DNA from: an uncultured Prevotella sp.
GTDB lineage: Bacteria > Bacteroidota > Bacteroidia > Bacteroidales > Bacteroidaceae
DNA: 16,412 bases
Reading direction: 5' to 3'
Assembly (NCBI GenBank): GCA_945637645.1
Contig: CALZDK010000017.1
Coordinates: 1-16,412, forward strand
In this document: piece after piece, positions 7,756-15,632 of the stretch
Position numbering within the stretch: the first letter of the stretch is position 1
Layout of the letters: every line of letters starts with the position of its first letter
Made by a program: the position numbers and the translations under genes
Notes under the pieces: model-generated
Databases searched by the model: none
What the model was told of the DNA's origin: nothing
The model's input: only the letters and a program-made list of their open reading frames with translations

Positions 7756-9401
7756 CGTTTTATACTCTTCTTTGGGGTTTTCTCAAATTCCTGCTTGTGA
7801 ATTTCCACCTCGGCTATCTTGCAGTAGGCAGGAAGATGCTCATTCACCGCCAAGCGGTTCTGCTCCATAAGATTTCTCAGAGCCTCGTCGTGCATTCCCA
7901 GATCCACGGCGGCATCCATGTCGGGATGGACAAGAGCCACCAACTTTGTGTCACGTTGCACCACAACACTCTCCAGCACGAGTTGCATAGAGTTCATCTT
8001 GTCCTCAATCTCCTCCGGATAGATGTTCTGTCCGCTTGGTCCGAGAAGCATGTTTTTCGAACGTCCTCTAATGAATACATTTCCCTGTGAGTCCATGGTG
8101 CCAAGGTCGCCTGTGTGGTACCATCCCTCCGAGTCGAGCGTCTGAGCTGTTGCCTCTGGATTCTTGAAATAGCCGAGCATCACGTTTGTGCCTCTCGCCA
8201 ATATCTCGCCGGGGATATTCTCAGGGTCGGGACTGTCTATCTTCACCTCCATGTGCACCACTGCCTTTCCGCAACTGCCCGGCACGAAGTCGTGCCAGTC
8301 GGCATAGCAGATTATCGGTGCACACTCTGTGGCTCCGTAGCCCACGGTGAATGGGAATCCTATGCTCTTAAGGAACATCTCCACCTCGTTGTTGAATGCG
8401 GCACCTCCGATTATTATCTCGTAGAACTGGTCGCCGAACGCCTTGCGCACTTGGTCGCAAATACGCTGTTGCAGTTTCTTGTTCACTATTGGTATGTTCC
8501 AAAGCAACCGAACCTTGTTGTTCTGGAGTTTCGGGAACACCTTCTTCCTGATTATCTTCTCAATAATGAGCGGCACGGCAATGATGATAGAAGGCTTCAC
8601 ATCGGTAAAGGCCTGTGCTATGATTGCAGGCGAAGGTATTCGTGAGAGGTAGTAAATATGGCAACCATGAAGGAACTCAAAGATGAACTCAAATGCCATG
8701 CCATACATATGAGCCATAGGCAGAATGCTTATCACACTGTCTCCACGCTTTAACTTGTCTCCTAACACATGCTCGGCAAAATCGTAGTTGCCCCAAAGCG
8801 CACGGTAGGGAATCATCACACCCTTGGAGAATCCCGTCGTACCGGATGTATAATTGATGAGAGCCAGCTCGTCGCCGTTTTCCTCACGATAGTATTTCAC
8901 ATGCTGTTTGCGGAAATACTTGGGATATTTCTTTCCGAACATCTCGTTAAGATGCTCACGGGCGTATGTCAGTTTGTCGGTGCGCGAGAGCGCAAGCGAA
9001 TAGTCGGGAATGTTTATTATGCCCTCCAGAGCCGGCATCTTGGTTCCGTCAACCTGTGTAGCCACCACATCGCCGACGAAGAGGAACTTTGCCTCGCTGT
9101 GGTTTACGATGTTGTGTATCTGTTCGGGAGTGAACTCGTGCAGCACAGGCACCGCTATCGCCCCGTAGGTAAGAGTGGCAAGAAAAGCCACAGCCCAGTT
9201 GGCACTGTTTCGCCCGCAAAGGGCAATTTTGTCTCCTTTCTTCACTCCTCCGTTCTCAAACAGGATGTGGAGCTTTTCTATTTTCCGTGCCACATCGTGA
9301 AACTGCAACGTAGCACCTTTGTAGTCAGTGAGTGCGTCATAGTCCCAGTTGTCGATTATACTGCGTTCAATGATTTCGTTAAAACAAGGTACTTGTTCCA
9401 T
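7740..9401 (-). CDS. AMP-binding acyl-CoA ligase, second copy of a tandem pair
   Basis: A 553-residue adenylate-forming enzyme resembling long-chain fatty-acid CoA ligases (FadD/ACSL group). It would activate a carboxylic acid to an acyl-AMP and then an acyl-CoA. The P-loop YTSGTTGFSKG begins at residue 184. The adenylate motif GYGATECAPI, the HTGDLG motif and the hinge/linker region RGRSKNMLLGPSGQ follow. TPKKSIKRYLYK at the C-terminus contains the likely catalytic lysine. It starts six bases after the stop codon of the neighbouring paralogue, so the two are co-transcribed. By hand count, 77 of the first 100 residues are identical between them. It lacks a signal peptide and is probably cytoplasmic or membrane-associated. 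The acyl substrate is unknown. Its stop lies inside the 3' end of the convergent glycosyltransferase gene. Confidence 0.93.
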   Translation of the reverse strand: MEQVPCFNEIIERSIIDNWDYDALTDYKGATLQFHDVARKIEKLHILFENGGVKKGDKIALCGRNSANWAVAFLATLTYGAIAVPVLHEFTPEQIHNIVNHSEAKFLFVGDVVATQVDGTKMPALEGIINIPDYSLALSRTDKLTYAREHLNEMFGKKYPKYFRKQHVKYYREENGDELALINYTSGTTGFSKGVMIPYRALWGNYDFAEHVLGDKLKRGDSVISILPMAHMYGMAFEFIFEFLHGCHIYYLSRIPSPAIIAQAFTDVKPSIIIAVPLIIEKIIRKKVFPKLQNNKVRLLWNIPIVNKKLQQRICDQVRKAFGDQFYEIIIGGAAFNNEVEMFLKSIGFPFTVGYGATECAPIICYADWHDFVPGSCGKAVVHMEVKIDSPDPENIPGEILARGTNVMLGYFKNPEATAQTLDSEGWYHTGDLGTMDSQGNVFIRGRSKNMLLGPSGQNIYPEEIEDKMNSMQLVLESVVVQRDTKLVALVHPDMDAAVDLGMHDEALRNLMEQNRLAVNEHLPAYCKIAEVEIHKQEFEKTPKKSIKRYLYK

Positions 9402-9407
9402 ATTAAG

Positions 9408-11066
9408 TTATTTGTATAGGTAACGTTTTATGCTCTTCTTTGGTGTCTTGGCAAACTCTTCCTCGTGAATCTGTATAGAGGCTATCTTACAGTAGGGAGG
9501 CAGTTGTTCGTTAAGCTCCTTTCTGTTCTGCTCCATCACGTCGTGGATATCGTCTTCGTTAAATCCCATGCTCTTTGCCTCGTCGAAGTCAGGATATATC
9601 AATGCAACGAGTTTGTCGTCACGTTGTATAATAATACTCTCGTTCACCATTGCCATGGAGTTCAGCTTGTCCTCTATCTCCTCTGGATAGACATTCTGAC
9701 CATTGGCTCCAAGCAGCATATTTTTTATGCGTCCTCGTATGAACACATGTCCGTCTGCCGACATTGTTCCGAGGTCGCCGGTGTGATACCATCCCTCCTT
9801 GTCGAGTGCTGCCTCTGTTGCCTCTGGGTTCTTGTAGTAGCCGAGCATGGTGTTCATTCCTTTCGACACTATCTCGCCCGGAATGTTCTGCGGGTCGCTG
9901 CTCAGTATTCTCACCTCCATGTGCTTCACTGGCGTTCCACAGCTGCCTGGTACAAAATCCGTGTGGTCGCTGAAGGTTATCAGCGGCGCACACTCTGTGG
10001 CTCCGTAGCCCACGGTGATAGGGAAGTCTATGCTCTTGAGAAAAGCCTCTATCTCCTGGTTCAGTGCCGCACCGCCCACTACTACCTCGTATGCGTTGCC
10101 GCCAAAGGCCTGCAACACCAACTCGCAGATACGCTGCTTCACCTTTTTATTTATTACCGGCATGTTCCAAAGCAGTCGCACCTTGTTGTTCTGTATTCGT
10201 GGGAACACGCTCTTGCGTATTATCTTCTCCACCACCAAAGGCACGGAGATGACTATCGCAGGCTTTATATCGGCAAAGGCCTGTGCTATGATGGCAGGTG
10301 AAGGAAGACGAGTAAGGAAGAAGATATGGCAACCATGGGCGAAAGAGAAGATGAACTCCACCATCATGCCATACATGTGCGCCATAGGCAAGATACTCAG
10401 CACTCGGCTGTTTTCCGCTATCTTGGAACCTATTGCATCAAGACAGAAGTCGAGGTTGCCCCACAATGCGCGATAAGGCAACATCACACCCTTGGAAAAT
10501 CCTGTTGTACCGGAGGTGTAGTTGATGAGGGCAAGCTCCTCTGCCTCGTCAACATGATATTTCACGTGCTCAGCCCTGAAAGCCCACGGAAAACGCCTGC
10601 CAAATATTTCATTAAGATGTTCGCGTGCGTACGTTAGGTTATCTGAACGTGAAATCATCAAAGAGAAATCCGGAATGTTTACTATTCCCTCAAGGTCTGG
10701 CATCTGCAGAGGGTCGATATCCTTTGCCACTATGTCGCCCACAAAAAGAAGCTTCGAACCGCTATGGTTCACAATGTTGTAGATTTGTTCCGAGTTGAAC
10801 TCATGAAGAATGGGCACCGCAACGGCGCCATAGGTCAATGTGGCGAAGAATGTCACAGCCCAGTGCGCACTGTTTCGTCCGCACATGGCTATCTTGTCGC
10901 CTTTCTTCACTCCACTGTGTTCAAACAGTATATGTAATTTCTCTATCTTCCTCGCCACGTCATGATATTGCAACGTGATGCCCTTATAGTCGGTGAGCGC
11001 GTCGAGGTCCCAGTTATTGATAATGCTCTTTTCTATATACGAGTTGAAACTGCGATATGTATTCAT
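9408..11066 (-). CDS. AMP-binding acyl-CoA ligase, first copy of a tandem pair
   Basis: A 552-residue paralogue of the gene that follows it. The same motifs are intact: P-loop YTSGTTGFSKG at 183-193, GYGATECAPL at 353-362, HTGDLG at 428-433, RGRIKNMLLGANGQ at 444-457, and TPKKSIKRYLYK at 541-552. Both copies therefore look active. I chose the ATG at 11066. The reading frame continues upstream to a TTG at 11120, but that codon lies in the -33 promoter element, and the extra 18 residues have no match in the paralogue. The promoter at 11090-11121 should drive both ligases. A role in recycling or activating exogenous fatty acids is the simplest reading. Aryl- or dicarboxylate-CoA ligase activity cannot be excluded from sequence. 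Confidence 0.93.
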   Translation of the reverse strand: MNTYRSFNSYIEKSIINNWDLDALTDYKGITLQYHDVARKIEKLHILFEHSGVKKGDKIAMCGRNSAHWAVTFFATLTYGAVAVPILHEFNSEQIYNIVNHSGSKLLFVGDIVAKDIDPLQMPDLEGIVNIPDFSLMISRSDNLTYAREHLNEIFGRRFPWAFRAEHVKYHVDEAEELALINYTSGTTGFSKGVMLPYRALWGNLDFCLDAIGSKIAENSRVLSILPMAHMYGMMVEFIFSFAHGCHIFFLTRLPSPAIIAQAFADIKPAIVISVPLVVEKIIRKSVFPRIQNNKVRLLWNMPVINKKVKQRICELVLQAFGGNAYEVVVGGAALNQEIEAFLKSIDFPITVGYGATECAPLITFSDHTDFVPGSCGTPVKHMEVRILSSDPQNIPGEIVSKGMNTMLGYYKNPEATEAALDKEGWYHTGDLGTMSADGHVFIRGRIKNMLLGANGQNVYPEEIEDKLNSMAMVNESIIIQRDDKLVALIYPDFDEAKSMGFNEDDIHDVMEQNRKELNEQLPPYCKIASIQIHEEEFAKTPKKSIKRYLYK

Positions 11067-11089
11067 TGCACAAATTTTGAATTTTTGTG

Positions 11090-11121
11090 CAAAGATAATC
11101 CATTCTCTGCACATTTCCAAA
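11090..11121 (-). promoter_or_regulatory. Bacteroidota-type promoter for the acyl-CoA ligase pair
   Basis: On the minus strand, TTTG (11121-11118), a 20-nt spacer and TATCTTTG (11097-11090) match both consensus elements. The start would be near 11085, giving a leader of about 19 nt to the ATG at 11066. Together with the response-regulator promoter, this is the best promoter in the window. Confidence 0.62.
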
Positions 11122-11162
11122 CTTTTTGTGCAAAAACTTGCAGAAAATCTTTAGTTTTAGGT

Positions 11163-11189
11163 GAAAAAGGCAATAACCATGCCTTTTTC
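11163..11189 (-). terminator. Probable intrinsic terminator after the aminotransferase-permease operon
   Basis: GAAAAAGGCA (11163-11172) and TGCCTTTTTC (11180-11189) form a perfect 10-bp stem around a 7-nt loop. The GGCA/TGCC core flanked by A5 and T5 is the common bidirectional terminator layout. It lies 36 bases past the permease stop and upstream of the ligase promoter, so it should insulate two operons that run in the same direction. Confidence 0.65.
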
Positions 11190-11224
11190 CACCATTTCTT
11201 CACTGTTTTTTAACAAAAAGCGTG

Positions 11225-12472
11225 TTATTCATATCTCATCGACTTAGCTGGATGGATATGCGAAATGAGGTAGCTTGGAGCTATAAGAATAAGTATGCTC
11301 ACAGCCACAGTCACAACGTTGAGCACCACAAAGGCTGGTATGTTCACTTCCATTGGAGCCTCACTGACATAGTATGTGGCAGGGTCGAGACTAACTATGC
11401 CGGTTGTCTTCTGCAACACTATGAGCGCAATGGCGGCAAGGTTGCCAAACACCACTCCCCTTCCTATCACAAACACGGCGAACCAGAGGAACGTATGGCG
11501 TATGCTGGAGTTTTTGGCTCCCAAGGCCTTCAGTGTGCCTATCATCTGAGTGCGTTCAAGAATTATGATGAGAAGTCCTGAAATCATTGTGAAACCTGCC
11601 ACGCAAATCATAAGAACGAGTATTATCCACACATTGATATCGAGAAGCGACAGCCAAGAGAAAATCTGAGGATAAGCCTCATATATGGTCTGCGAAATCA
11701 TCACGTCGCCATAGCGGTCGGTCTTGCGGTTCACTTTCTTCACCACTCCAGTCGCAGTGGTCTCCAGTCGGGAGAAGTCGCTGACCCTCAGTTCCGCTCC
11801 CGAACATTGCCCTTCCTCCCAGCCATTAACCTTGCGCGTGGTGTATAGGTCGGTGAAACACAGCGAGTTGTCAAACTGGCTCATGTTTGTTTCATATATG
11901 CCCGACACTGTGAAGCGGCGAGCCCTCACTCCCGTGTCGCTCACGAAATATCCGTATATTCGGTCGCCCACTTTCAGGTGGAGCGTGGATGCAGTGTTGG
12001 TGGAGACAAGGATCTTGTTCGATGCGCTCTTGTCGCTGAACTTCGGTATTTCACCACTCACCAGGTTCTGGCGAATGAAATCCCAGTTGTATTCCTCTGC
12101 CACACCCTTAAAGGCGATGCCGAGGAAATCTGTCTCGGTCTTCAGTATTCCCTGCGCCGTGGCATAACGTTCGGCATGGCTAATCCCGTCAATATGGCGC
12201 AAAGCGTTGAGAGTGCTGTCGTCTATACAGATGGGATAGGAATCCGTGGTCTGCATGGCAAGGAAATTGCACACCTGGATATGGCTGCCGAAACCTATCA
12301 CCTTGTCGCGTATGGTGTGCTTGAATCCAAGCACTACAGACACTGTGAGAATCATCACGGCAAGACCTATCGCCACACCGACAGTGGCGATGTGTATGGC
12401 AGGTCGGCTAACCTTCCGCCTGTCGCCCTTGTCGCTGTAGATGCGTCTTGCTATGAACAGTGGGAAATTCAT
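11225..12472 (-). CDS. LolC/LolE-like ABC transporter permease (MacB_PCD + FtsX domains)
   Basis: A 415-residue inner-membrane protein with four predicted helices: about 27-50, 280-304, 327-353 and 377-402. A large periplasmic MacB-PCD-like domain lies between the first two. The C-terminal half is an FtsX domain, with the coupling stretch ERTQMIGTLKALGAK (306-320) and the ending HPAKSMRYE typical of LolC/E. Family members work with a LolD-like ATPase to release lipoproteins from the inner membrane; no ATPase gene is in this window. I start it at the ATG at 12472. A GTG one codon earlier is possible, but the ATG shares its A with the aminotransferase stop codon (TGATG), which points to translational coupling. 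A broader MacB/FtsX-type exporter function is the main alternative. Confidence 0.9.
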   Translation of the reverse strand: MNFPLFIARRIYSDKGDRRKVSRPAIHIATVGVAIGLAVMILTVSVVLGFKHTIRDKVIGFGSHIQVCNFLAMQTTDSYPICIDDSTLNALRHIDGISHAERYATAQGILKTETDFLGIAFKGVAEEYNWDFIRQNLVSGEIPKFSDKSASNKILVSTNTASTLHLKVGDRIYGYFVSDTGVRARRFTVSGIYETNMSQFDNSLCFTDLYTTRKVNGWEEGQCSGAELRVSDFSRLETTATGVVKKVNRKTDRYGDVMISQTIYEAYPQIFSWLSLLDINVWIILVLMICVAGFTMISGLLIIILERTQMIGTLKALGAKNSSIRHTFLWFAVFVIGRGVVFGNLAAIALIVLQKTTGIVSLDPATYYVSEAPMEVNIPAFVVLNVVTVAVSILILIAPSYLISHIHPAKSMRYE

Positions 12473-13674
12473 CACTCGTCAACTCTTCCTGGATAAGCCT
12501 CAAGTGCCTTCTGCAGCACCACCAAAGCGCGGTTAAGGTCGTCCTTTTTCAAAACGTAAGCTATACGCACCTGGTTGATGCCGGCACCCGGTGTGGTGTA
12601 GAATCCCGAAGCGGGAGCCATCATCACTGTCTCACCCTCATACTCAAACTCTGAAAGACACCAGCGGCAGAACTTCTCCGAGTCGTCAACAGGCAACTTT
12701 GCCACTGTGTAGAAAGCTCCCATAGGTATAGGAGAATAAACTCCCGGTATGCGGTTCAATCCGTCGATGAGGCACTTGCGTCGCTCCACATACTCGTCGT
12801 AAACGTCGCGCAGGTATTCCTCCGGCGTATCGAGCGACGCCTCGGCAACAATCTGGCCTATGAGTGGTGGAGAGAGACGTGCCTGACAGAACTTCATCAC
12901 AGCCTTGCGAACCTCCGCGTTCTTCGTTATAAGCGCACCGATGCGTATTCCACATTCTGAATATCTCTTCGACACCGAGTCTATCAGTATCACGTTCTGC
13001 TCTATTCCCTCAAGGTGGCAAGCGCTGATGTATGGCGATCCCGTGTAGATATACTCACGATACACCTCGTCGGAGAAGAGGTAAAGGTCGTATTTCTTCA
13101 CAAGGTCGCGTATCTGGTTCATCTCCCTGCGGGTGTAAAGATATCCCGTAGGATTGTTTGGGTTACATATCATTATGGCTCGTGTGCGGTCGTTGATAAG
13201 CTCTTCAAACTTCTCAACTTTCGGCAGCGAGAATCCCTCTTCTATCGTTGTTGCTATGGTGCGGATGCGTGCTCCTGCCGATATGGCAAAAGCCATGTAG
13301 TTTGCGTATGCAGGCTCTGGAACGATTATTTCGTCACCTGGATTCAGACACGACATAAAGGCAAAGAGCACCGCCTCGCTACCTCCAGAGGTTATTATGA
13401 TGTCGTCGGCCTCCACGTTGATGTCGTAGCGGCTATAGTAATCGACGAGCTTCTCACGATAACTCTGAATACCCTGCGACGGAGAGTACTCAAGAATGTT
13501 GCGGTCTATGTGCTTCAGCGCGTCAAGACCGACTTGTGGCGTGGGCAGGTCTGGCTGACCTATGTTGAGGTGATAGACCTTCGTACCACGTTTCTTTGCG
13601 GCAGCGGCAAGGGGTGCGAGTTTCCTGATAGGCGACTCTGGCATCTCCAGTCCGCGGACAGATATTTCTGGCAT
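12472..13674 (-). CDS. Class I/II PLP-dependent aminotransferase (aspartate aminotransferase-like)
   Basis: A 400-residue fold-type I aminotransferase. It has GQPD (39-42), the PLP-contacting TSGGSEA (95-101) and NPNNPTG (171-177, N174). D202 and Y205 sit in SDEVYREY, the Schiff-base lysine is K236 in SVSKRYS, and the substrate-carboxylate Arg is R370 in QVRIAY. All key residues are present, so it should be active. Amino-donor specificity (aspartate, alanine, aromatic) cannot be told from this. It is the first gene of an operon with the permease, whose ATG overlaps its TGA. Its last codons include a 13-nt segment identical to the tandem-repeat unit at 4588-4648. Confidence 0.93.
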   Translation of the reverse strand: MPEISVRGLEMPESPIRKLAPLAAAAKKRGTKVYHLNIGQPDLPTPQVGLDALKHIDRNILEYSPSQGIQSYREKLVDYYSRYDINVEADDIIITSGGSEAVLFAFMSCLNPGDEIIVPEPAYANYMAFAISAGARIRTIATTIEEGFSLPKVEKFEELINDRTRAIMICNPNNPTGYLYTRREMNQIRDLVKKYDLYLFSDEVYREYIYTGSPYISACHLEGIEQNVILIDSVSKRYSECGIRIGALITKNAEVRKAVMKFCQARLSPPLIGQIVAEASLDTPEEYLRDVYDEYVERRKCLIDGLNRIPGVYSPIPMGAFYTVAKLPVDDSEKFCRWCLSEFEYEGETVMMAPASGFYTTPGAGINQVRIAYVLKKDDLNRALVVLQKALEAYPGRVDE

Positions 13675-13703
13675 GTTTATCTACATATTTTATTATTCGA
13701 CTG

Positions 13704-13711
13704 CAAAGGTA
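13704..13711 (-). promoter_or_regulatory. -7 promoter box for the aminotransferase-permease operon
   Basis: Read on the minus strand, this is TACCTTTG, an exact TAnnTTTG match 29 nt upstream of the aminotransferase ATG (leader about 25 nt). No TTTG -33 element is evident. It shares a 202-base divergent intergenic region with the pseudokinase promoter. Confidence 0.5.
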
Positions 13712-13811
13712 ATATTAATAATTGAGAAATGGCATAGTGAAAATGAAAAAAATCAAAATTATGCAATTTTATGTGGTAAATCATTGCAATTAACATATTT
13801 TTTCGCTTTCC

Positions 13812-13844
13812 TTTCGCTCTTTTCCGTAAAATGTCTTACTTTTG
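13812..13844 (+). promoter_or_regulatory. Promoter for the pseudokinase-DUF4494-yggS operon
   Basis: TACTTTTG (13837-13844) is an exact TAnnTTTG match. A near-consensus TTTC (13812-13815) lies 21 nt upstream in the -33 position. The leader to the ATG at 13877 would be about 27 nt. No other promoter-like gap exists within the three-gene unit. Confidence 0.5.
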
Positions 13845-13876
13845 CCGAACTTTTTTATCCATTATTGCAAAAGAAA

Positions 13877-15118
13877 ATGAATTACGATGAGCTTTTGTCG
13901 GCAAGAGACAAAGAACGTGGAACATTCAGCCAAATGGTTATTGGCAAGTTCACAAGACGCAGCATTGACGGGAAATACGTCAATGTCGTCGATATATATG
14001 ACAAACTCGCCGACAATATCCTTTTCGAGGAAGGACTGAGGCAGGAATGTAAGGCTGTTGGAACAATAAAATCGCCACACCAGCTGAAATTCATGCTTGC
14101 CGACGACACCGTGGAGCATGAGTCGCGCCTCGCGCTCGTGGTTGAACGAGGTGTTTTCAACACTCTTTCACAACTGCTCTACGACACACCCTCCCTCGTG
14201 GCTCGTCACGAGTTCGTCAATGGCATCATACAGCAGGCTTTCGACGCTCTCACCGCTCTCCACGACCAAGGCATCTACCAAGTGTGCCTTGCGCCTCAGA
14301 ATGTGCTCACACGCAAGGGCGACAACCAGCTCATGCTCCTCAGCCACGGATCGTTCTATCTTAATCTGTCCGACCTGAACGAGTTCTACGGCGACCTCGC
14401 GGACTTCGTAGCCCCGGAGGTTATTTCCCACGGCACTGTTGACGAGCGATGCGATGTCTTTACCCTCGGAAAGTTCATTGAGAGTCTGTTCTCAATGAGC
14501 GAGCTGCCTGGCAGTCTGAAGCGTGTGGTGAGAAAAGCCACCGAGGTGCTGCCCGAAGACCGCTACTCTTCCCTCGCCGACATGAGAAAAGCCATCTCAC
14601 GCATAAAATCCTTCCGCCACACACTCCTCACACTTGCCGCCGCCGTGGTGGTGGCACTTGCCATAGTGGGAGCATATTTCAGCATGATGCCCGAACAAAA
14701 CGAGATGGAATACGTTAAGCCGGCGGCAAAGGAAGAGGTTGACGAGTTTCTCGACGAGGGATTCGACCCTGTCACCGAACTTGGCTTCATAGCCAACGAC
14801 ACCATGACAACCCTCACACCCGAACAACAAAAGAAACTGGCGGAGTATGAGAAAAAGGCGGAGACAATTTTCCGCAAGCGTTTCGAGCGCGAGGCTGAAC
14901 GCATACTCTCCAAGGTCTATAACAGCTCAAACATGGGTGTAGGCGTGGGCGAGACAAAGTTCATGACCGCAAGTCAGAAAGCCATTGAGGAGTTGGCAAA
15001 AGTGCAGGAAGAAATAGCCAGCCAGACCGCCATCTCTGGAACCAAGAGCCAGCGCATAGCGTCGGAGATAATTGAAAAGGTGGCAAACGCCAAGAAAAAA
15101 GCAATGACAAAAAAATAA
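13877..15118 (+). CDS. Membrane-anchored Hanks-type pseudokinase with a helical extracytoplasmic tail
   Basis: A 413-residue protein. Residues 20-245 fit a protein-kinase fold. A likely helix-C Glu is E57 (RQECKAVGTIKSPHQLKF). The catalytic loop is QVCLAPQNVL (135-144), where HRD has become QVC, so the catalytic Asp is C137 while N142 is kept. DFG has become SHG (156-158). APE (179-181), D193 in DVFTLG and R229 in EDRYSS are conserved. No glycine-rich loop is visible. It is therefore a probable pseudokinase. Residues 248-271 form one membrane helix, and the remainder is an acidic then Lys/Glu-rich helical segment, probably periplasmic. I chose the ATG at 13877; the frame is open upstream, but the promoter lies inside it and the kinase fold starts here. 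DUF4494 and yggS follow with gaps of 18 and 13 bases. Function unknown. Confidence 0.85.
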   Translation: MNYDELLSARDKERGTFSQMVIGKFTRRSIDGKYVNVVDIYDKLADNILFEEGLRQECKAVGTIKSPHQLKFMLADDTVEHESRLALVVERGVFNTLSQLLYDTPSLVARHEFVNGIIQQAFDALTALHDQGIYQVCLAPQNVLTRKGDNQLMLLSHGSFYLNLSDLNEFYGDLADFVAPEVISHGTVDERCDVFTLGKFIESLFSMSELPGSLKRVVRKATEVLPEDRYSSLADMRKAISRIKSFRHTLLTLAAAVVVALAIVGAYFSMMPEQNEMEYVKPAAKEEVDEFLDEGFDPVTELGFIANDTMTTLTPEQQKKLAEYEKKAETIFRKRFEREAERILSKVYNSSNMGVGVGETKFMTASQKAIEELAKVQEEIASQTAISGTKSQRIASEIIEKVANAKKKAMTKK

Positions 15119-15136
15119 CAATAATATAGAAAAAAT

Positions 15137-15619
15137 ATGAGAAGTAGAACAGCAATTTGGTTTGAATGTAGAATCCGTTACGAGAAAACCATGGAAGACG
15201 GAATGCAGAAGAAAGTGACAGAAAACTATGTAGTCGATGCTCTTTCTTTCAGTGAGGCGGAAGAACGCATCACCGAAGAAATGTCGTCATACGTCAGCGG
15301 TGAATTCGACATCGTGGACATAAAGATAGCACCTTACGGGGAAATATTCTTTGCCGACAGCGACTCTGCCGACAAATGGTATAAGTCAAAGCTCGCCTTC
15401 ATCACTCTCGACGAGAAGACACAGAAGGAGAAGCGCTCCTCGGTAAACTATCTTATCAACGCAGGCACACTCCCTGGAGCAGTGAAAAACATCGAGGAAG
15501 TCATGTCGCAGTCGATGGTAGATTACGACACTGTCTCCGTAAGCGAGACAACTCTCATGGATGTGTTTGAATACAAGAAGAAGGAAAGGGACGACAAACC
15601 CGAATACGAACAGCAGTAA
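15137..15619 (+). CDS. DUF4494 domain-containing protein
   Basis: A 160-residue soluble protein that I recognise as the Bacteroidetes family DUF4494. It starts RSRTAIWFECRIRYEKT and contains the conserved stretches VVDALSFSEAEERITEEM (32-49), KWYKSKLAFITLDE (80-93) and SVNYLINAG (101-109). It has no signal peptide or membrane helix and ends in a charged tail (KKKERDDKPEYEQQ). No activity is known to me. The SFSEAEERI motif followed by alternating strands suggests a small alpha/beta fold, but that is only impression. It is tightly placed between the pseudokinase and yggS genes, so co-expression is expected. Confidence 0.85.
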   Translation: MRSRTAIWFECRIRYEKTMEDGMQKKVTENYVVDALSFSEAEERITEEMSSYVSGEFDIVDIKIAPYGEIFFADSDSADKWYKSKLAFITLDEKTQKEKRSSVNYLINAGTLPGAVKNIEEVMSQSMVDYDTVSVSETTLMDVFEYKKKERDDKPEYEQQ

Positions 15620-15632
15620 ACCCGACAGAGAA

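Noticed and set aside
9465..10301. 278-codon open frame on the plus strand, opposite the first acyl-CoA ligase
   Set aside because: It is fully antisense to a gene with all family motifs. A similar antisense frame occurs at the matching place of the paralogue (8115-8645), as expected from shared codon usage; the translations are rich in His, Cys and Leu and resemble no family.
7740..11066. The two ligase genes considered as one broken or frameshifted gene
   Set aside because: Each is full length with a complete set of adenylation motifs and its own start and stop.
11067..11120. 18-codon upstream extension of the first acyl-CoA ligase from a TTG
   Set aside because: The extension contains the -7 box and starts in the -33 box, and has no counterpart in the paralogue.
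13673..13876. 68-codon N-terminal extension of the pseudokinase
   Set aside because: The frame happens to be open, but it includes the divergent promoter region and is A+T-rich like a non-coding gap; the kinase-like sequence begins after the ATG at 13877.
15561..15632. 24-codon N-terminal extension of yggS
   Set aside because: It overlaps the end of the DUF4494 gene and is a frame-shifted read of its charged tail; YggS proteins start at about the ATG chosen.
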